Part shown: positions 44,115 through 55,457 of the stretch, in pieces
Layout: each line of letters opens with the position of its first letter
Numbering within the stretch: the first letter of the stretch is position 1
Source: Neurospora tetraspora
Lineage: Eukaryota; Ascomycota; Sordariomycetes; Sordariales; Sordariaceae
Reading direction: 5' to 3'
Length of the DNA stretch: 64,000 nucleotides
Assembly: GCF_033439725.1 (NCBI RefSeq)
Contig: NW_026944391.1
Coordinates: forward strand, 1,612,001 to 1,676,000
The notes under the pieces: model-generated
The model's database searches: none
The model's input: only the letters and a program-made list of their open reading frames with translations
What the model was told of the DNA's origin: nothing
Translations under genes and position numbers: made by a program

Positions 44115-46774
44115 GAAGGCTAGGGGGGGGTTCGAGACAAGACTGCGAGATACATTGCTATTGGAGCGGAGGAGCATTGGGTTTCCAGAGAGTGAAGCTC
44201 TGCGCCGGTGTAGTTCGCATGGGGATGCAAGCTCACACTGGTCATGGAAACGGTCCTGCCACCCTGGCCAATTTCGGGCGCTGGAAGACGGCGTCACCAT
44301 TGAGCAACTGGTTAGGCGACCGCGAACAAATTATTGGGCTTGTGCGCATGGATACGACACGCCGGTGGTGGCGCGCGTGGATGGACCTTTTCAAGCTTGG
44401 GCGGACACAAATCACCAACTGTCAAGGACTAGCTCTGAAGAGCAGATCAACAGTGGTTGGCATATTTGCATGACAAAAATATTAGGGAGTAAAGGAATGG
44501 GATAGATGTCATGGCGCGCTAGGGTATGACGCGACAGATCAGCGGGAGTTAGGCGTCATCTTTGGCACAATGGAATGTTCAGCCGATGTCAACAACGCAA
44601 GTCCCTTCCTCTGCTCGCCATTACTCGTCAAGACTAGAAACGTCTCTGACCCTGAATCCTTAGAGGTAGCACCGACAAAAGACTGATCGGCGGTGCTGGA
44701 GCTCTACTTGGGATTAGAGGCATGTCGAGATGGAAATTTCCACGAGAGGCTTCTTCGTGAACACCCAGTAAACTAGGTATGAACTTGGTGGTGGAGGCTC
44801 TAATAGCCAGCAGTGATTGTTTGGCTCATACAAATTGTGTTCCGAAACAAACGGCGTTCCCCTGCATATGCATGGGTGTGGGTTCGTGTCATCGTGAATC
44901 TCTCTGTTGACAGATGGGTGGATGCTGACATTTTGTGCCCTTCGAAAAGCTCCATGCCCGTCACCGAGCGCAGCTGAATAAGGTTGCATGGTAACCAGCT
45001 CTCAGCCTATCGTTTACAAGTGGTCATGGTGTTTCTGGACAGTCCTGACAATGAGTGGATGGAGCACAGGAAACAAGCCACATGGCTAGCTGCCTAACTG
45101 ACTTCCGAGTGTTACAATCTCGTGAACAGTCCCGGATGCTTGGTTTTTCGAGATGTAACTCTGAGGTTGAGACTTCTTGGCTGCCATCGATCAGCTACAT
45201 GGAATTCATAGAGAGAAGCGAAGAAAAGAATTCAAGCTCCTAGCTAGCCCTGTGTCGCTCACTGTGCCGATGTTGTCATGTAATTTTGCTCCATGCTTCC
45301 CACGCGGCCGCTATGCCTGGAATGTTTTGGCTTGACGATTTGGCAGAGAGGAGGTCCGTGCTCCTCTCCATCCGGCTGTCCCATTTTTACTAACATTGCA
45401 TTTATTAGCCCAGTAAATTCAATAATCTGATTGGTTGGTCTGCACAGTTTAGCGCGTGTCGACATTTTGTGCCAATTGTGCAGTGCCTCCGCCAACGCCC
45501 TCCAGGGCCTCCACAGTGGACATGGCTCCCCATCTTCAGTGGATTCAGTGGGCTCCATTGTTGGTCCCTTCCTCACTTCTCTTGCTCTCTCGTCCACTCG
45601 TTTTCAACCGCCATCCCCCAGGCAAGACTGCCCCAGAGTCGTTGGCCCTTCCGGATCTTCCAACCCTCGACCCTCGAAAACCAACCGTCACCCAGGGCAC
45701 ACCATTTCCATTTCAGGTCCCGTCCCGTCCTGCCCGCTGCAACTTGCAACCCATCTCCTCATTTCTGTTCTTTCCCTCCTTCGTTCTTTTTCTTCCCCTT
45801 CACTTCTCCATTGGCTGGCGTTGATCATCGCCTCAGCCATCTTAGCAACAATTGAATTGATCGCTCCCTTCCTTCTCCCGACCAACATCGACCTCGACGA
45901 CAACCTACGATTGCCCATGTCCAGGCCATATCCGAGCTGAGCTGTTTTAACGAGAACCGGAACGAGACTGGGGAATACGACGTTGGCAGGTACCGAGATA
46001 TTACCATCAAACACCAGACAAACAAAGAAAAGGGAAAAAGGAAAGGGAATTCCAGAGAGAGAACGGGACCATCTTCGACTCTTCTATCGCCCTTCCACCG
46101 ATTCATCTTCCGTGTTTACCGTCTACCGTAGCGCCGCCGCCATTCCAACAACTACCGTACCGATACATCTCCCGACCCGCGCGACGACTCGTTGCTTATT
46201 TCCCCTGAAGATTGAAAGGCTCCCGTCTTGTTTCTAGAGGGAAGAACAACAATACCCGACGGCCACTCAGCAACACATCCTTCATTGGACTCAGCCTCCT
46301 CTTTACGGATTGCCAACCAACAACACGAGCACCCGACAGCGACCACCCATCTCTCAATAACATCGCAATCCGACATCTCTCGACAGCGACTTTTGCTCTT
46401 TCCATCATCCAACTGCTACCTATACGTGCAACGACCGAGACGAGCAATACGCGTTGCTGGACACCGAATTCCTCGCTCGACGTCTTGCAGCAAACGACGA
46501 TTGCTACCCGACCCGAATTCTTGCTTCGACCCCGACCACTTGTCGCCGTCGCGCTTCCTCTCTTTTTCGCAACATCGCATTTGCCATCGCAAAACAAACA
46601 TTACATTGCCAACCGTGGACTGGTCCTCGGAATACGACACACTGCCACTCGCTGTCATCCTATGCTCCTGGTGAAGGTGTGCGTCAACTGAACTGTCCAC
46701 ACGCCGGTCCATCACTTACACACGGACCGTGAATATCCTGAGAGCGCGCTCTCCCTTGGCGACTCTCGCCCTTG
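44115..46774. other. Long intergenic region and probable SHO1 leader
   Basis: 2.66 kb without a recognisable gene. From about 45450 to 46770 the plus strand becomes pyrimidine-rich, with many short ATG frames (for example 45431-45940). This fits a long 5' leader with upstream ORFs for SHO1 rather than protein-coding exons. No repeats seen. Confidence 0.45.
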
Positions 46775-47855
46775 ATGCAATCGTACGGAGGATCGCTCGA
46801 CTACTCCCCATCGTTCAACAACCCCAAAATGGAACACGGCAGGAACTCGTACCGCCGAAAAGGCATGGACATGGGCAACATTATTGGTGACCCATTTGCT
46901 TTGGCCACTACTTCTATTGCCTCTGTGAGTTTCCACACGCGCGCCCTCTGTCGCGTTCAAGAACTAACATTTACCACAGCTGGCATGGATCATCATCCTC
47001 TTTGGATCCATCTTCGGCTACAGGGACCAAAATGACGGAAAAGATGGAAATCCCGTCGTCGTTTGGCCAACCTACTGCTGGTTCACCCTCGTCTTCAACT
47101 TCTTCGTCATTCTCGGCATCTTCATCGTCATCGCCTCCGACAGCGCCCAGACCTACCATGTCGCCATCGTTGGCTACCTGGCCGTCGGGCTGGTCGGCTC
47201 CACGTCGTCGATTAATAACCTGATTTATAGCGGCGTCGCATCCATGGAGGCAACAGCGGCTGGATACATTTTGTTGTCCATGGTGACAGTATGCGGTTCC
47301 CTGTTAACCCCCACTTGCCTTAGCAAATTGCTAACCGTCCGCCAGATCATCTGGATATTCTATTTTGGCTCCGCCCCCTCCGCTGTTCCCCGCGCCTACA
47401 TCGACTCCTTCGCTCTCACTAAGGAATCCTCCCTCCCCGCGCACCACATGAGCCGCCAAACCATGAACCACAACGGTCTCTCCTCCCCCAATGCCTATGG
47501 CTCTTATAATATGCGCCCCGAAACCTCGGCCTCGGGCCTCCAGCCTCCGCACATGTACACGGGCCAGCTCAACGGGCTCGAAAATCCCGCTCGCCAGTCG
47601 CAGATTCCCCAGGGTTTCTCGTCAAACAACATCCCCAAACCCCAAGGAGATGGGGAGATTGTCCCGCCGACGGAATACCCGTATAGGGCCAAGGCGATAT
47701 TTAGCTACGAGGCCAACCCGGACGATGCGAACGAAGTTAGTTTCTCGAAGCACGAAGTGTTGGAGATTAGCGACGTGAGCGGGCGGTGGTGGCAGGCAAG
47801 GAAGGAGAACGGAGAGACGGGTATTGCGCCGAGCAATTACTTGATTTTGCTATGA
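46775..47855 (+). CDS. sho1: SHO1 osmosensor, four TM helices plus SH3
   Basis: A plasma-membrane adaptor for the HOG stress MAPK cascade. Exons are 46775-46924, 46980-47288 and 47346-47855; introns are 55 and 57 nt and phases agree. The product is 322 residues. The N-terminus is cytosolic ([18 protein letters not shown]). Four helices follow: [49 protein letters not shown] and [20 protein letters not shown] Pro/Ser/Asn-rich linker of about 100 residues comes next. The C-terminal SH3 domain covers about 263-322 ([42 protein letters not shown]). In yeast the SH3 binds a proline motif in Pbs2. The short extracellular loop SGVASMEAT between helices 3 and 4 matches the family layout. Confidence 0.96.
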
Positions 47856-49266
47856 GCGGGCTGAACGGGTTTGGGATGGAGTTTGTGTTGTTCTTTGACT
47901 GGCGGTTCTGTGCGAACAGCCAATACAAAACAAAATCACGAAATGGTTTTCTTTCTTCTTTTGAGTCGGCGTTTTATACCCACATTAACGTTGCACTTGT
48001 TTTCTCGACCGCCCACGGACTCGGAATGCGACACATCAGCAACAGTGGCTCGTTTGGAAACGAAGGAGAAACAGGATGTTGGATGCGGACGGGGAATGGC
48101 TTGAGTGGAAACGGAGTTGTTCTTTTTTCTTGCCATGTCTTTTTCTTCTTTTACCCTTTTCTTTCTCGATGTCTTTTTTTCTGTCATGTTTCATTATTTC
48201 GTGTATCAACTTTGTATGTCTTCTCTCCTGCGTCTTCGTTTGCGGCAGCTAGGGCGGAGAAGGGAACGGAAGAGGGAACAGAAAAAGGTGGGAAGATGGA
48301 AATGGGGCGTTTACGAACTTTATGGATGGCGAGCAATGGAGAGAGGATGGATGGAGGCTGTGAACCCGAGAGGGATCCAACAACAACGGAAACTCGAGTA
48401 CCCGGAATTCTAGGGCTCGGGAATGTTAGAACTAGAGAATCAAAACAGTCCGATTGATCATGATACATGTACCGAATCCGCGATAACCTGTAACTATTCC
48501 AACCACAACAAGGCGCAACATGACATCAACATTGACAGTACCGTACCCGCAAGTCCACGTTGGCTGCCTCCTAATTCCCAAGTCCAATTTTCAATCTCCA
48601 TCTTGAAAGAAATCCGGGATTATCGAAATTACCCAGGAGCGACGTGTGGAGACCCGAGGATCTTACCTAACCTCGCTCACCACCCATGTCCATGTCCATC
48701 GCACGGAGACAGGGACATGGGTGGTAGCTCACCAGGAACCAGCTGTACCTAGTTCGAGGACTGGAGCGCATCGAACGTATTGCTTGGTATGCGAGCGGTC
48801 GTAAAAATAAACCGAATACGGACAGTCTAATACAGCTCATTGTGGACGGGAAAGACCGTTACAAAACTTTGATGGGGATTACAATGATTTAGAAACACAT
48901 CGGTCAGGGTCCATTAGGGATTCTTTCATCCAGGAACTAGCTAGAGGTTGGGTTCAAAGGTATAATAAAGATGCCTGGATGCGTGATGAGCATACCCAAG
49001 GTGTGATGTACATGTTCGGTTTATTCTTACGACCATTCACATGTTTATATTGCTTACGTACAGTAGTCTAGTAAGATGAAAGCCAGTGAAAAAGACAGCT
49101 ATAGGTAATTCATTACAATTGTAGTCCGTTACGATTGTAATCGTACACAGTGCCAAAGCAACATACTCGTACACACGCTCGAGATACCGTAATCCTCAAC
49201 TTCGACTTCGTCCTGTCACGTTTCTCTCTGGCTACCAGACACCACACCGCATCTCTGTTACTTACT
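47856..49266. other. Convergent 3' region
   Basis: 1.4 kb between SHO1 and a small minus-strand gene. It has T-rich runs (48120-48190) likely to be the SHO1 3' UTR. No gene or tandem repeat recognised. Confidence 0.45.
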
Positions 49267-49843
49267 TTACTTACCTTCTTTCATGTCCGTAGTTTTCTTG
49301 TACTCTACGCCGCCGCCGCCGCCTCCACTAGCGCCGTTACCGCTCTGGCCCTGATCACACTCATCATGCCAATCGTGCTCCGTGAGCCGCCTGTGCTCCT
49401 TTTGGCCATGCTGCTCTTGCTCTGTAATTTGACCCCCATATCCAACGCTTCTCGACTTCGATGTCCCCTCTTTCTCGGTCTGGGTTCTCGTCGTGGCCCT
49501 AATAATCTTTAGATAGCCAGGTATAAATTCCAACATCCGGGCCTGGATTATCCGACGACGGAGGCGCGGCACTTTCGTGCGCCTGTCGGTCTCTTCCGCG
49601 ATCTCGACGATTCTCTGCGCCATGTTCTCGTCGTACTCGTCCAGTTGACGTTGCTTGCCGTCTCGTGCGACCAGCCCACGTTGCTGTCTGTGTTCGAGTA
49701 GAACTTGTCGAGCTCGTTGTCGTCGTGCTTCTCTCATTCTGCCCCGGGAAAATGGGTTAATTTTGTTCATGATGTGGTGGGAGGTTTGCGAAAACTTACC
49801 GGCACAAAGCGCACGCATTCGGGTCCCCAGGGCAAAAATCCAT
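49267..49843 (-). CDS. Small basic protein, function unknown
   Basis: 171 residues from exon 1 49843-49800 and exon 2 49738-49267, joined over a 61-nt intron (GTAAGT donor, GGGGCAG acceptor). The short first exon encodes a Cys-rich start (MDFCPGDPNACALCR) that runs into an Arg/Gln-rich helix (MREARRQRARQVLLEHRQQRG) and DENMAQRIVEIAEETDRR. The C-terminal third is polar (Gln/His/Gly-rich) and disordered. I do not recognise the family. The CxxC-like start could bind metal. Two things support a real gene: the intron fits well and the composition is protein-like only after splicing. It is divergent from Spc19. Confidence 0.5.
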
Positions 49844-50733
49844 GATCAAGAAACTTGAGGTCGGTCCTGAAGGGTCGAACTAGAGGAGAATAGTGGTACG
49901 GCGTTCCAGACTTTGAACTAGGAACCAAGATAGTACTGCTTGGGGGAGATGCATCTGAGGGGGGGAAGACGCGACACTCGTCGAGCCGAAGACCAGAACT
50001 CGTACGTCTCTTTACGCTGGTAGAGAGAGCCACGGTATGCACTTGTTAAAGAGGCCAAGGAGAAGAAGGAGCTTGCTGCGGGACGGTTAAGTTCGCGACG
50101 TAGTTGTTGGTGTTTGGGCAAAGTTGAACGAAGGAGAAGCCCCAGTGGAAGTTTGGAGAATTGAAAGATGGAAGGGAGAGTTGAAGACAAGCTGAGGGCG
50201 GGGTGATGGATACGTCAAGGCACGGCACTAACAGCCCCACAGGGCAGCCGTTAGTGCACGACCCACCAAAAGGGTCCACCCTTCAGCGGGCTGCAGTGTC
50301 CCCCACAGTGGGATCGGGAAGGCTCGTCAGCGGGCGGGATGTTATGACGCGCGCGGAGACAAGAACGCGATCGTCTTTTCGGCTTTCCACTCAGACCATC
50401 ATCATCTTTGCCTCTTCGCTTGATCAACACGGGGTAACGACTATCTTCATATATCCAACTCCCACGCGCGACTCCGTCAACCGAACAAACGAGGACTATC
50501 GCCATATCAGAGCGGTCTAGATCATCGTGACCCATTTCCGACCTCGAACCGCGCACGGCCTGTGGAGTCCAGACCAAGAACTACCGGGCCAAAAGTAAAC
50601 AAACCACCAGAGCACCATCACAAACTGTTTCCCGTCTCCGAACCGCGACCTCTACCGAGACCGACCAACCAGGTCTACTTCGCGACAACTTCCCGTCTGC
50701 CAACGAACCCCCGTCGTTCACCCAAAGACCAAG
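49844..50733. promoter_or_regulatory. Divergent intergenic region, small protein / Spc19
   Basis: 890 bp between two divergent starts. It contains AGGCACGGCAC near 50217 but no defined motif. Promoters for both genes are expected here. Confidence 0.4.
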
Positions 50734-51297
50734 ATGAACTACAATTACAACTACAACCCACCACCCCCCTCCTTCTCCACCCTCCTCCCGCCTCTTCACT
50801 CCTCTCTCAACCTCCTCTCTTCCTCCCTCTCCCTCCTCGACTCGTCAACCTCCGACTTCCCCCGGCTCTCCTCCGTCCTCAAAACCGTTCGGCACTACGA
50901 GCTGATCCCCCAACCGACTTTACAAGCCGCCGAAGCTTCGCTACGCGACGAGATCGGCCCGTTCATCGAGCTGCTACTAGAGAGAGTGGACAAGGAACTG
51001 GAGCGAAAAGGCAGGAGGGTGGAGACGCTGAAGGCCAGGTGTGAACTCAATGGGGGGAGACTGTCGAATTATAACCGGGAACAGAAAAGTGGTGCAGGGG
51101 GCATACAGAAGAAGGGTAAGGAGGCCGGAAGCGGGGGGAAGAAGCTCAATGGGGAGGCGGCGCTGAGAGCAAAAGTGGTTAGGCAGAGGAAGGAGGCGCT
51201 GAAGTATAGTGTGGAGAGATTGGAGATGGAGGTGGCGCAGAAGGAGAGGGAGTTGAGGATGAGGTTGGAGCAGCAGGGTGGTGGGCCGGTTCTCTGA
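50734..51297 (+). CDS. spc19: DASH/Dam1 complex subunit Spc19
   Basis: A kinetochore protein of 187 residues, single exon. It belongs to the DASH ring complex that couples kinetochores to spindle microtubules in fungi. The N-terminal half matches the family (LHSSLNLLSSSLSLLDSSTSDF, then RLSSVLKTVRHYELIPQPTL, AEASLRDEIGPFIELLLERV), followed by ELERKGRRVETLKARCELN. A Gly/Lys-rich linker and a C-terminal coiled coil (ALKYSVERLEMEVAQKERELR) complete it. The N-terminus begins with an Asn/Tyr run and Pro-rich stretch. The ATG is the first in frame, after a leader rich in CCG/ACC. Length is close to the family norm. Confidence 0.9.
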   Translation: MNYNYNYNPPPPSFSTLLPPLHSSLNLLSSSLSLLDSSTSDFPRLSSVLKTVRHYELIPQPTLQAAEASLRDEIGPFIELLLERVDKELERKGRRVETLKARCELNGGRLSNYNREQKSGAGGIQKKGKEAGSGGKKLNGEAALRAKVVRQRKEALKYSVERLEMEVAQKERELRMRLEQQGGGPVL

Positions 51298-52665
51298 GTA
51301 GGCAGTTATTGAAGGAAATGGAATTTCGGAGGACGGTCGGCTCGAGGCGCAAGAGAACGAGGATTACGGACTGTTGGATGTCTGCTGCAACCGACGGGCT
51401 AGGAGACCAGCTAGGAGCAACACGGAAGCTGGCTTCAACGTTCGTTCGAAACCGCATCGTACCCGCGCTGAAGCGTCGAAGGAGAAACATCAACACGCAG
51501 CCTATACCGATTACGAAGTGCGATACCACAGGACCATTGCGTTTGGAGAATGGGAGCGACCGACAACCCCTACGAGCACAAGAACTTCGCCCGACGGCTG
51601 CTGGTACTCGAAGAGCTCGACTCGAGATTACCTGCAAAAACCACGCGGCATCTCAACGCCCAGCAAAGCTGGAACGGAGAGAGGAGTCGGTCACATCAGC
51701 CGTGGACGGACGCAGCCACTGACCATCTGACAAACCGGGCTGAGAACTGTCGAGACCCGGGCAAGGTTAGGAGTTAGGAGTCGTTAAGAATCACGAAAAA
51801 AAAAAGCTAAGAAGATAGATACCCAATGGAAGACAAGGAAATCACGATTGTGAGTCAAGTCAAAGTATAGATCATGTCCAAAAACACCCGCACCCTTTGT
51901 TGGATCCAGAAGCTGCTGGTATTTAAATCCCCTTGGTGTTTCCTCTGCAATTCATCTTGACTATGCTCTGACCAACAGCACCCTTACGTGCTCCTAATCG
52001 CCAGCTAGCAAACGCTTCAAGCGGGAATAAGCCCGTTTCCTCAATCCCATAAACTCCAGCTCTGGTCAAACACCGTGTCGTGCCCGGAGTCAGCCCAGCA
52101 GCCTTTAGATCGGAAATCCAGCGTCTAGCAAACAACCATAACGCAGTAACACCGCCAGCAAACCTTGTCATGAACTACCAGTATCGGCTTGTTGGACCGG
52201 GAATCACGCGGAAGCAATCTCTGGCTGTTCCGATGGCAGGTTTTCCGCCTGACCTGCCCGTGTGGTTGACGCATTGCGTCCACAACTATGGGCTGATGAT
52301 TAGCACGACGAGCTCAGGCCTTCAATGTTGTCAAGGTTCGGTGGCGGCCTTGTTGGGTGGTATGAATAGATGGAAGATGGACAATAGGCCAATTGGGCAA
52401 GTGAATGATGACAGCAGACGGAACAATACCACTCGAAGTGATTCAGACATTGGCAACCGGTCCTTCGTTGCTAGCCTTTTGGCCTCCTTTTTGCTGCACT
52501 GTCAGGTATAAGTTGTTTTGCATCCCCATACTTTTCCAGCGAATCAAGAACCAACAGGTACCTCCTCTCAAAACCTTGAGCTGGAAAAGCGAAGACACCT
52601 ACTTGACATACTATAGCTGCGCAGAAAGGAGTCAAGCAAACCTAAGGCTAAACGTCTAGGAGACC
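51298..52665. other. Intergenic, 1.37 kb
   Basis: Several frames of 60-150 codons occur (for example 51309-51722 and 52080-52511, plus strand), but none has a recognisable domain and their composition is poor. I see no gene I can support. Confidence 0.4.
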
Positions 52666-54477
52666 ATGTCGGTAACCGTGGAGGAGCCACAAAGGGGCCC
52701 AGAAGAGCCGTCTAAGCTCAGGGACACTGCCAAAGAAACATCCGAACAGGAACCTGACAACGTAGACAACAATGCCGACGTCAAAAAAGCTACCGAACCA
52801 ACGCAATATGGGCAAAACGACAAGCGTGACCGCGGCGCCCCCAGAATCGTCATGGCCTACATCCCAGCCTCCGCCCCGGCTTCACCCATTCCGTCACACA
52901 ATACCCCAGCCCCTGGTCGCAAAACCCCAGAGGCATCTAACGGCGGAGGTCGCCCTGTAACTCCCAACTTGACGGCAAAGCTCAACCAAGCTATTCACGA
53001 ATATCGCGCTCGGGAAGAGAGAGTCGGCGATCTAGGCCAGCCGGACGACGAAGGCTATGAGGGAGACACGAATTCCCCGGGCGCGCATCAAGGATGCTGT
53101 GACCACGACCACGAGCATTACCATGTTGCTCATAGGGACGAGCAATACTCCCCTGTATATCAGCAGCAGTACTGCAATGGCCACACGCCTCCCTTCAACG
53201 CGCCATGGGGCTGGACTCCTTACCATCCAGCTTTCAGCCCTCCCCTTAACATGCAGCCTCCTTTCCGGCCGCCTTTCCAGCATCAACAGCAGAACTACGC
53301 TAATCCTCACCACCAACCTACTACTCCTTCTACTTATCACCCTCCTAGCTTTCCTTTCCCCTACCATCCTCACCCTTATCACTTCCCCCATCCCTACCAA
53401 CCCATGCATCATCATCAGCACTTCTCTATCCCCCCTCCCCCTCCCCCTCACCTCTTTGCCCCTCCTCCCCCTACCCACCCCTCTGATCCACGCATCAGTC
53501 CACCCCATTTCCACCCTGTTTCTCCCTACGCCTCTTCACTTCCAGCTTACCCCACGCCCTTCCCACCCCAAAACTTTCAGCATCCCCAACCCCAAGATCC
53601 CCACGTCACCGAGTTGACTCAGCGCCTCCAAAACATCCAAGCCCAGCTCAACGGTCTCGACGCCGCCCACGAAGTCGAGATCTGGCGCCACGGCAAGTAC
53701 AACTTCCACCGCCGCCGCGCTAAGCAACTCCGTAAGATCAAGAGGGAGAAGGTGGAGGAGATGGTGACCGTGGTTAGGGAGTTGAGAGCTTTGGGCGTTA
53801 GTGGTGGTCAATTTGGGGGTAGGCAATACCCTCTCCATATGCAGCCCCAGGGTCAACAAGAGACGCAGGGGATGTGTTGGACGCCGCGGGGCTCGGGTTA
53901 CGGAGCTGAATTTGAACAGGGATGGGGTTATGGACAGGAGACTGGATACTGGCCCGGATATGGACATGAACATGAGCATTCTTGGTTTGGAGAGGGACAT
54001 GGACACGGACAAGCGGGTTCATGGTCGGAGATGGAACAGGACGGAGGACGCTGCGGTTGCAGTGATGACGGCGCTTACGTCGATTCTCCGAGGGAGAGGG
54101 ATAGCGCCTTTGAGAGCATGGCGTGCGAGTGCGGATGCACCACGATCGATGGTGAAGCAGGCCCCGAGGGCGAGTCGAGTGAAGCTTTACCTCCCCCTTC
54201 CCCGGCCTCTTCTAAGCAAACCAGTACCGGTATCACAGCCGGTGATGTCGTCACGCCAGGCGGAACCAGAGCTCGCGCCTTGTCGCTTGATGGCATGAGA
54301 GAGCAGGTCGAAGCCGTTGAGAGTCATGGGCAGCAACATGGCGACGCCAACGAGAACGAGCAGGGCGAAAGCGTTGAGAAGAACAGCAGCCGTGAGCGTG
54401 CCGGTTCCTGGTCGGACGCAGAAGCCGTCATCTCTGAAGAGCTTCGGGGTATATGGCGCAAGAAGATGAGCGAGTGA
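52666..54477 (+). CDS. Low-complexity Pro/His/Tyr-rich protein
   Basis: A single-exon frame of 603 residues starting at an ATG. Residues 1-120 are acidic and polar (KETSEQEPDNVDNNADVKK) with a short conserved-looking piece (TPNLTAKLNQAIHEYRAREER). Residues 150-325 are dominated by Pro, His, Tyr and Phe (FPYHPHPYHFPHPYQPMHHH). Around 325-385 there is a predicted coiled coil (LTQRLQNIQAQLNGLDAAHEVEI; RRAKQLRKIKREKVEEMVTVV). After that comes Gly/Trp/Tyr-rich sequence, then Ser/Glu-rich sequence with CECGCTT. No catalytic domain is visible. The composition suggests a phase-separating or scaffold-like protein. His clusters might bind metal; that is a guess. Confidence 0.65.
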   Translation: MSVTVEEPQRGPEEPSKLRDTAKETSEQEPDNVDNNADVKKATEPTQYGQNDKRDRGAPRIVMAYIPASAPASPIPSHNTPAPGRKTPEASNGGGRPVTPNLTAKLNQAIHEYRAREERVGDLGQPDDEGYEGDTNSPGAHQGCCDHDHEHYHVAHRDEQYSPVYQQQYCNGHTPPFNAPWGWTPYHPAFSPPLNMQPPFRPPFQHQQQNYANPHHQPTTPSTYHPPSFPFPYHPHPYHFPHPYQPMHHHQHFSIPPPPPPHLFAPPPPTHPSDPRISPPHFHPVSPYASSLPAYPTPFPPQNFQHPQPQDPHVTELTQRLQNIQAQLNGLDAAHEVEIWRHGKYNFHRRRAKQLRKIKREKVEEMVTVVRELRALGVSGGQFGGRQYPLHMQPQGQQETQGMCWTPRGSGYGAEFEQGWGYGQETGYWPGYGHEHEHSWFGEGHGHGQAGSWSEMEQDGGRCGCSDDGAYVDSPRERDSAFESMACECGCTTIDGEAGPEGESSEALPPPSPASSKQTSTGITAGDVVTPGGTRARALSLDGMREQVEAVESHGQQHGDANENEQGESVEKNSSRERAGSWSDAEAVISEELRGIWRKKMSE

Positions 54478-55319
54478 GGAAGGGTTGAAGTAATTAGCGA
54501 GCGGGAGACAGTCATGGTCTGAATAAGCGTTTGCTTTGGCATTGGCGTTTGAGAGAAAGAAGAAACAAACATGAGCGAAAACAGTCCGGTTAACAAAGAA
54601 CCATAGAGGTAGTTACCCAGCGAATCGCATATAGATCTGAAAAAGAAGACAATGAAATTTACAAGTCTAACAGCGACATAGGGTATGATGGCTACCCTGT
54701 TCTTCGTTCCCTGAGAGTCAGTCAGTCTGAACGATGTTGGAGACATATCGACGAGAGGCAAGAGGTCAAGACATGTGGTGGCTCCTGTGATTTGATGATC
54801 GATCCCACGAAATTCATGGTATTGAACTTTCATATTTTGGGCCCCGATAAAGTGATAAGATACCTCTAACGAAAAGCCCCAGCTGCATGACTCCGCTGTT
54901 TGTCCCGACGATTTGGTACTACTATGTTTTAGTGCACATCCCCTGAACATTCTGTGACGAGGGTGCATATTCTTTTGAGCGTTCTTCTTTGCAAAAAAAA
55001 CTAGGTACTTGGACATTTTTCTGGAATAAACGTTCAATTCGGCAGCGATCGGGCCCATCGCCGTTAGCACATCCGGGATCGGCGGCCCGGGATTGCGGCA
55101 ACGCGGAAACGGATCGGCCCCGGATGGAGCGAACGGACGATGTAGTGTAGGGATGAACGCCGTCCGAACTTTTGATTCTCGTATCACCAAGCCAGAACGC
55201 CACCTTCATCGATCTTTTCATAATCTGACTCACCAACGACAACCTTGTCCAGCTGAAACAAAAGCACGTTGGCCAACTCAGTTACACCTACCACTAGTCA
55301 GATGAGAATGTGGCACTTA
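54478..55319. other. Intergenic
   Basis: 842 bp downstream of the low-complexity gene. A minus-strand frame (54324-55190) partly overlaps it but has no domain. Nothing else recognised. Confidence 0.4.
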
Positions 55320-55457
55320 CACCTCTGCCGGCATTCAAAATGTTAGCGCGATGAATGGCAAAGTGGCGATAACTTTATTTTCTGTACAAAATATGGCTGC
55401 TTTGCTCACCTCCAACCCCCTGAATATTGTAAGGTGGCGATACCACGCTAACAAGTT
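55320..55457. mobile_element. MITE copy 2, one end missing
   Basis: Inverted relative to the copy at 8362-8516 and roughly 80-85% identical by eye. The left end is complete (TA then CACCTCTGCCGGCATTC, inner TGTTAGCG). The right side keeps CGCTAACAAGTT, then homology stops, so the outer 20-25 bp of that end are lost or replaced. Confidence 0.75.

Noticed and set aside
45431-45940. 169-codon plus-strand frame upstream of SHO1
   Set aside because: Ser/Pro/Leu-rich translation of a pyrimidine tract with overlapping similar frames; fits a leader, not a protein.
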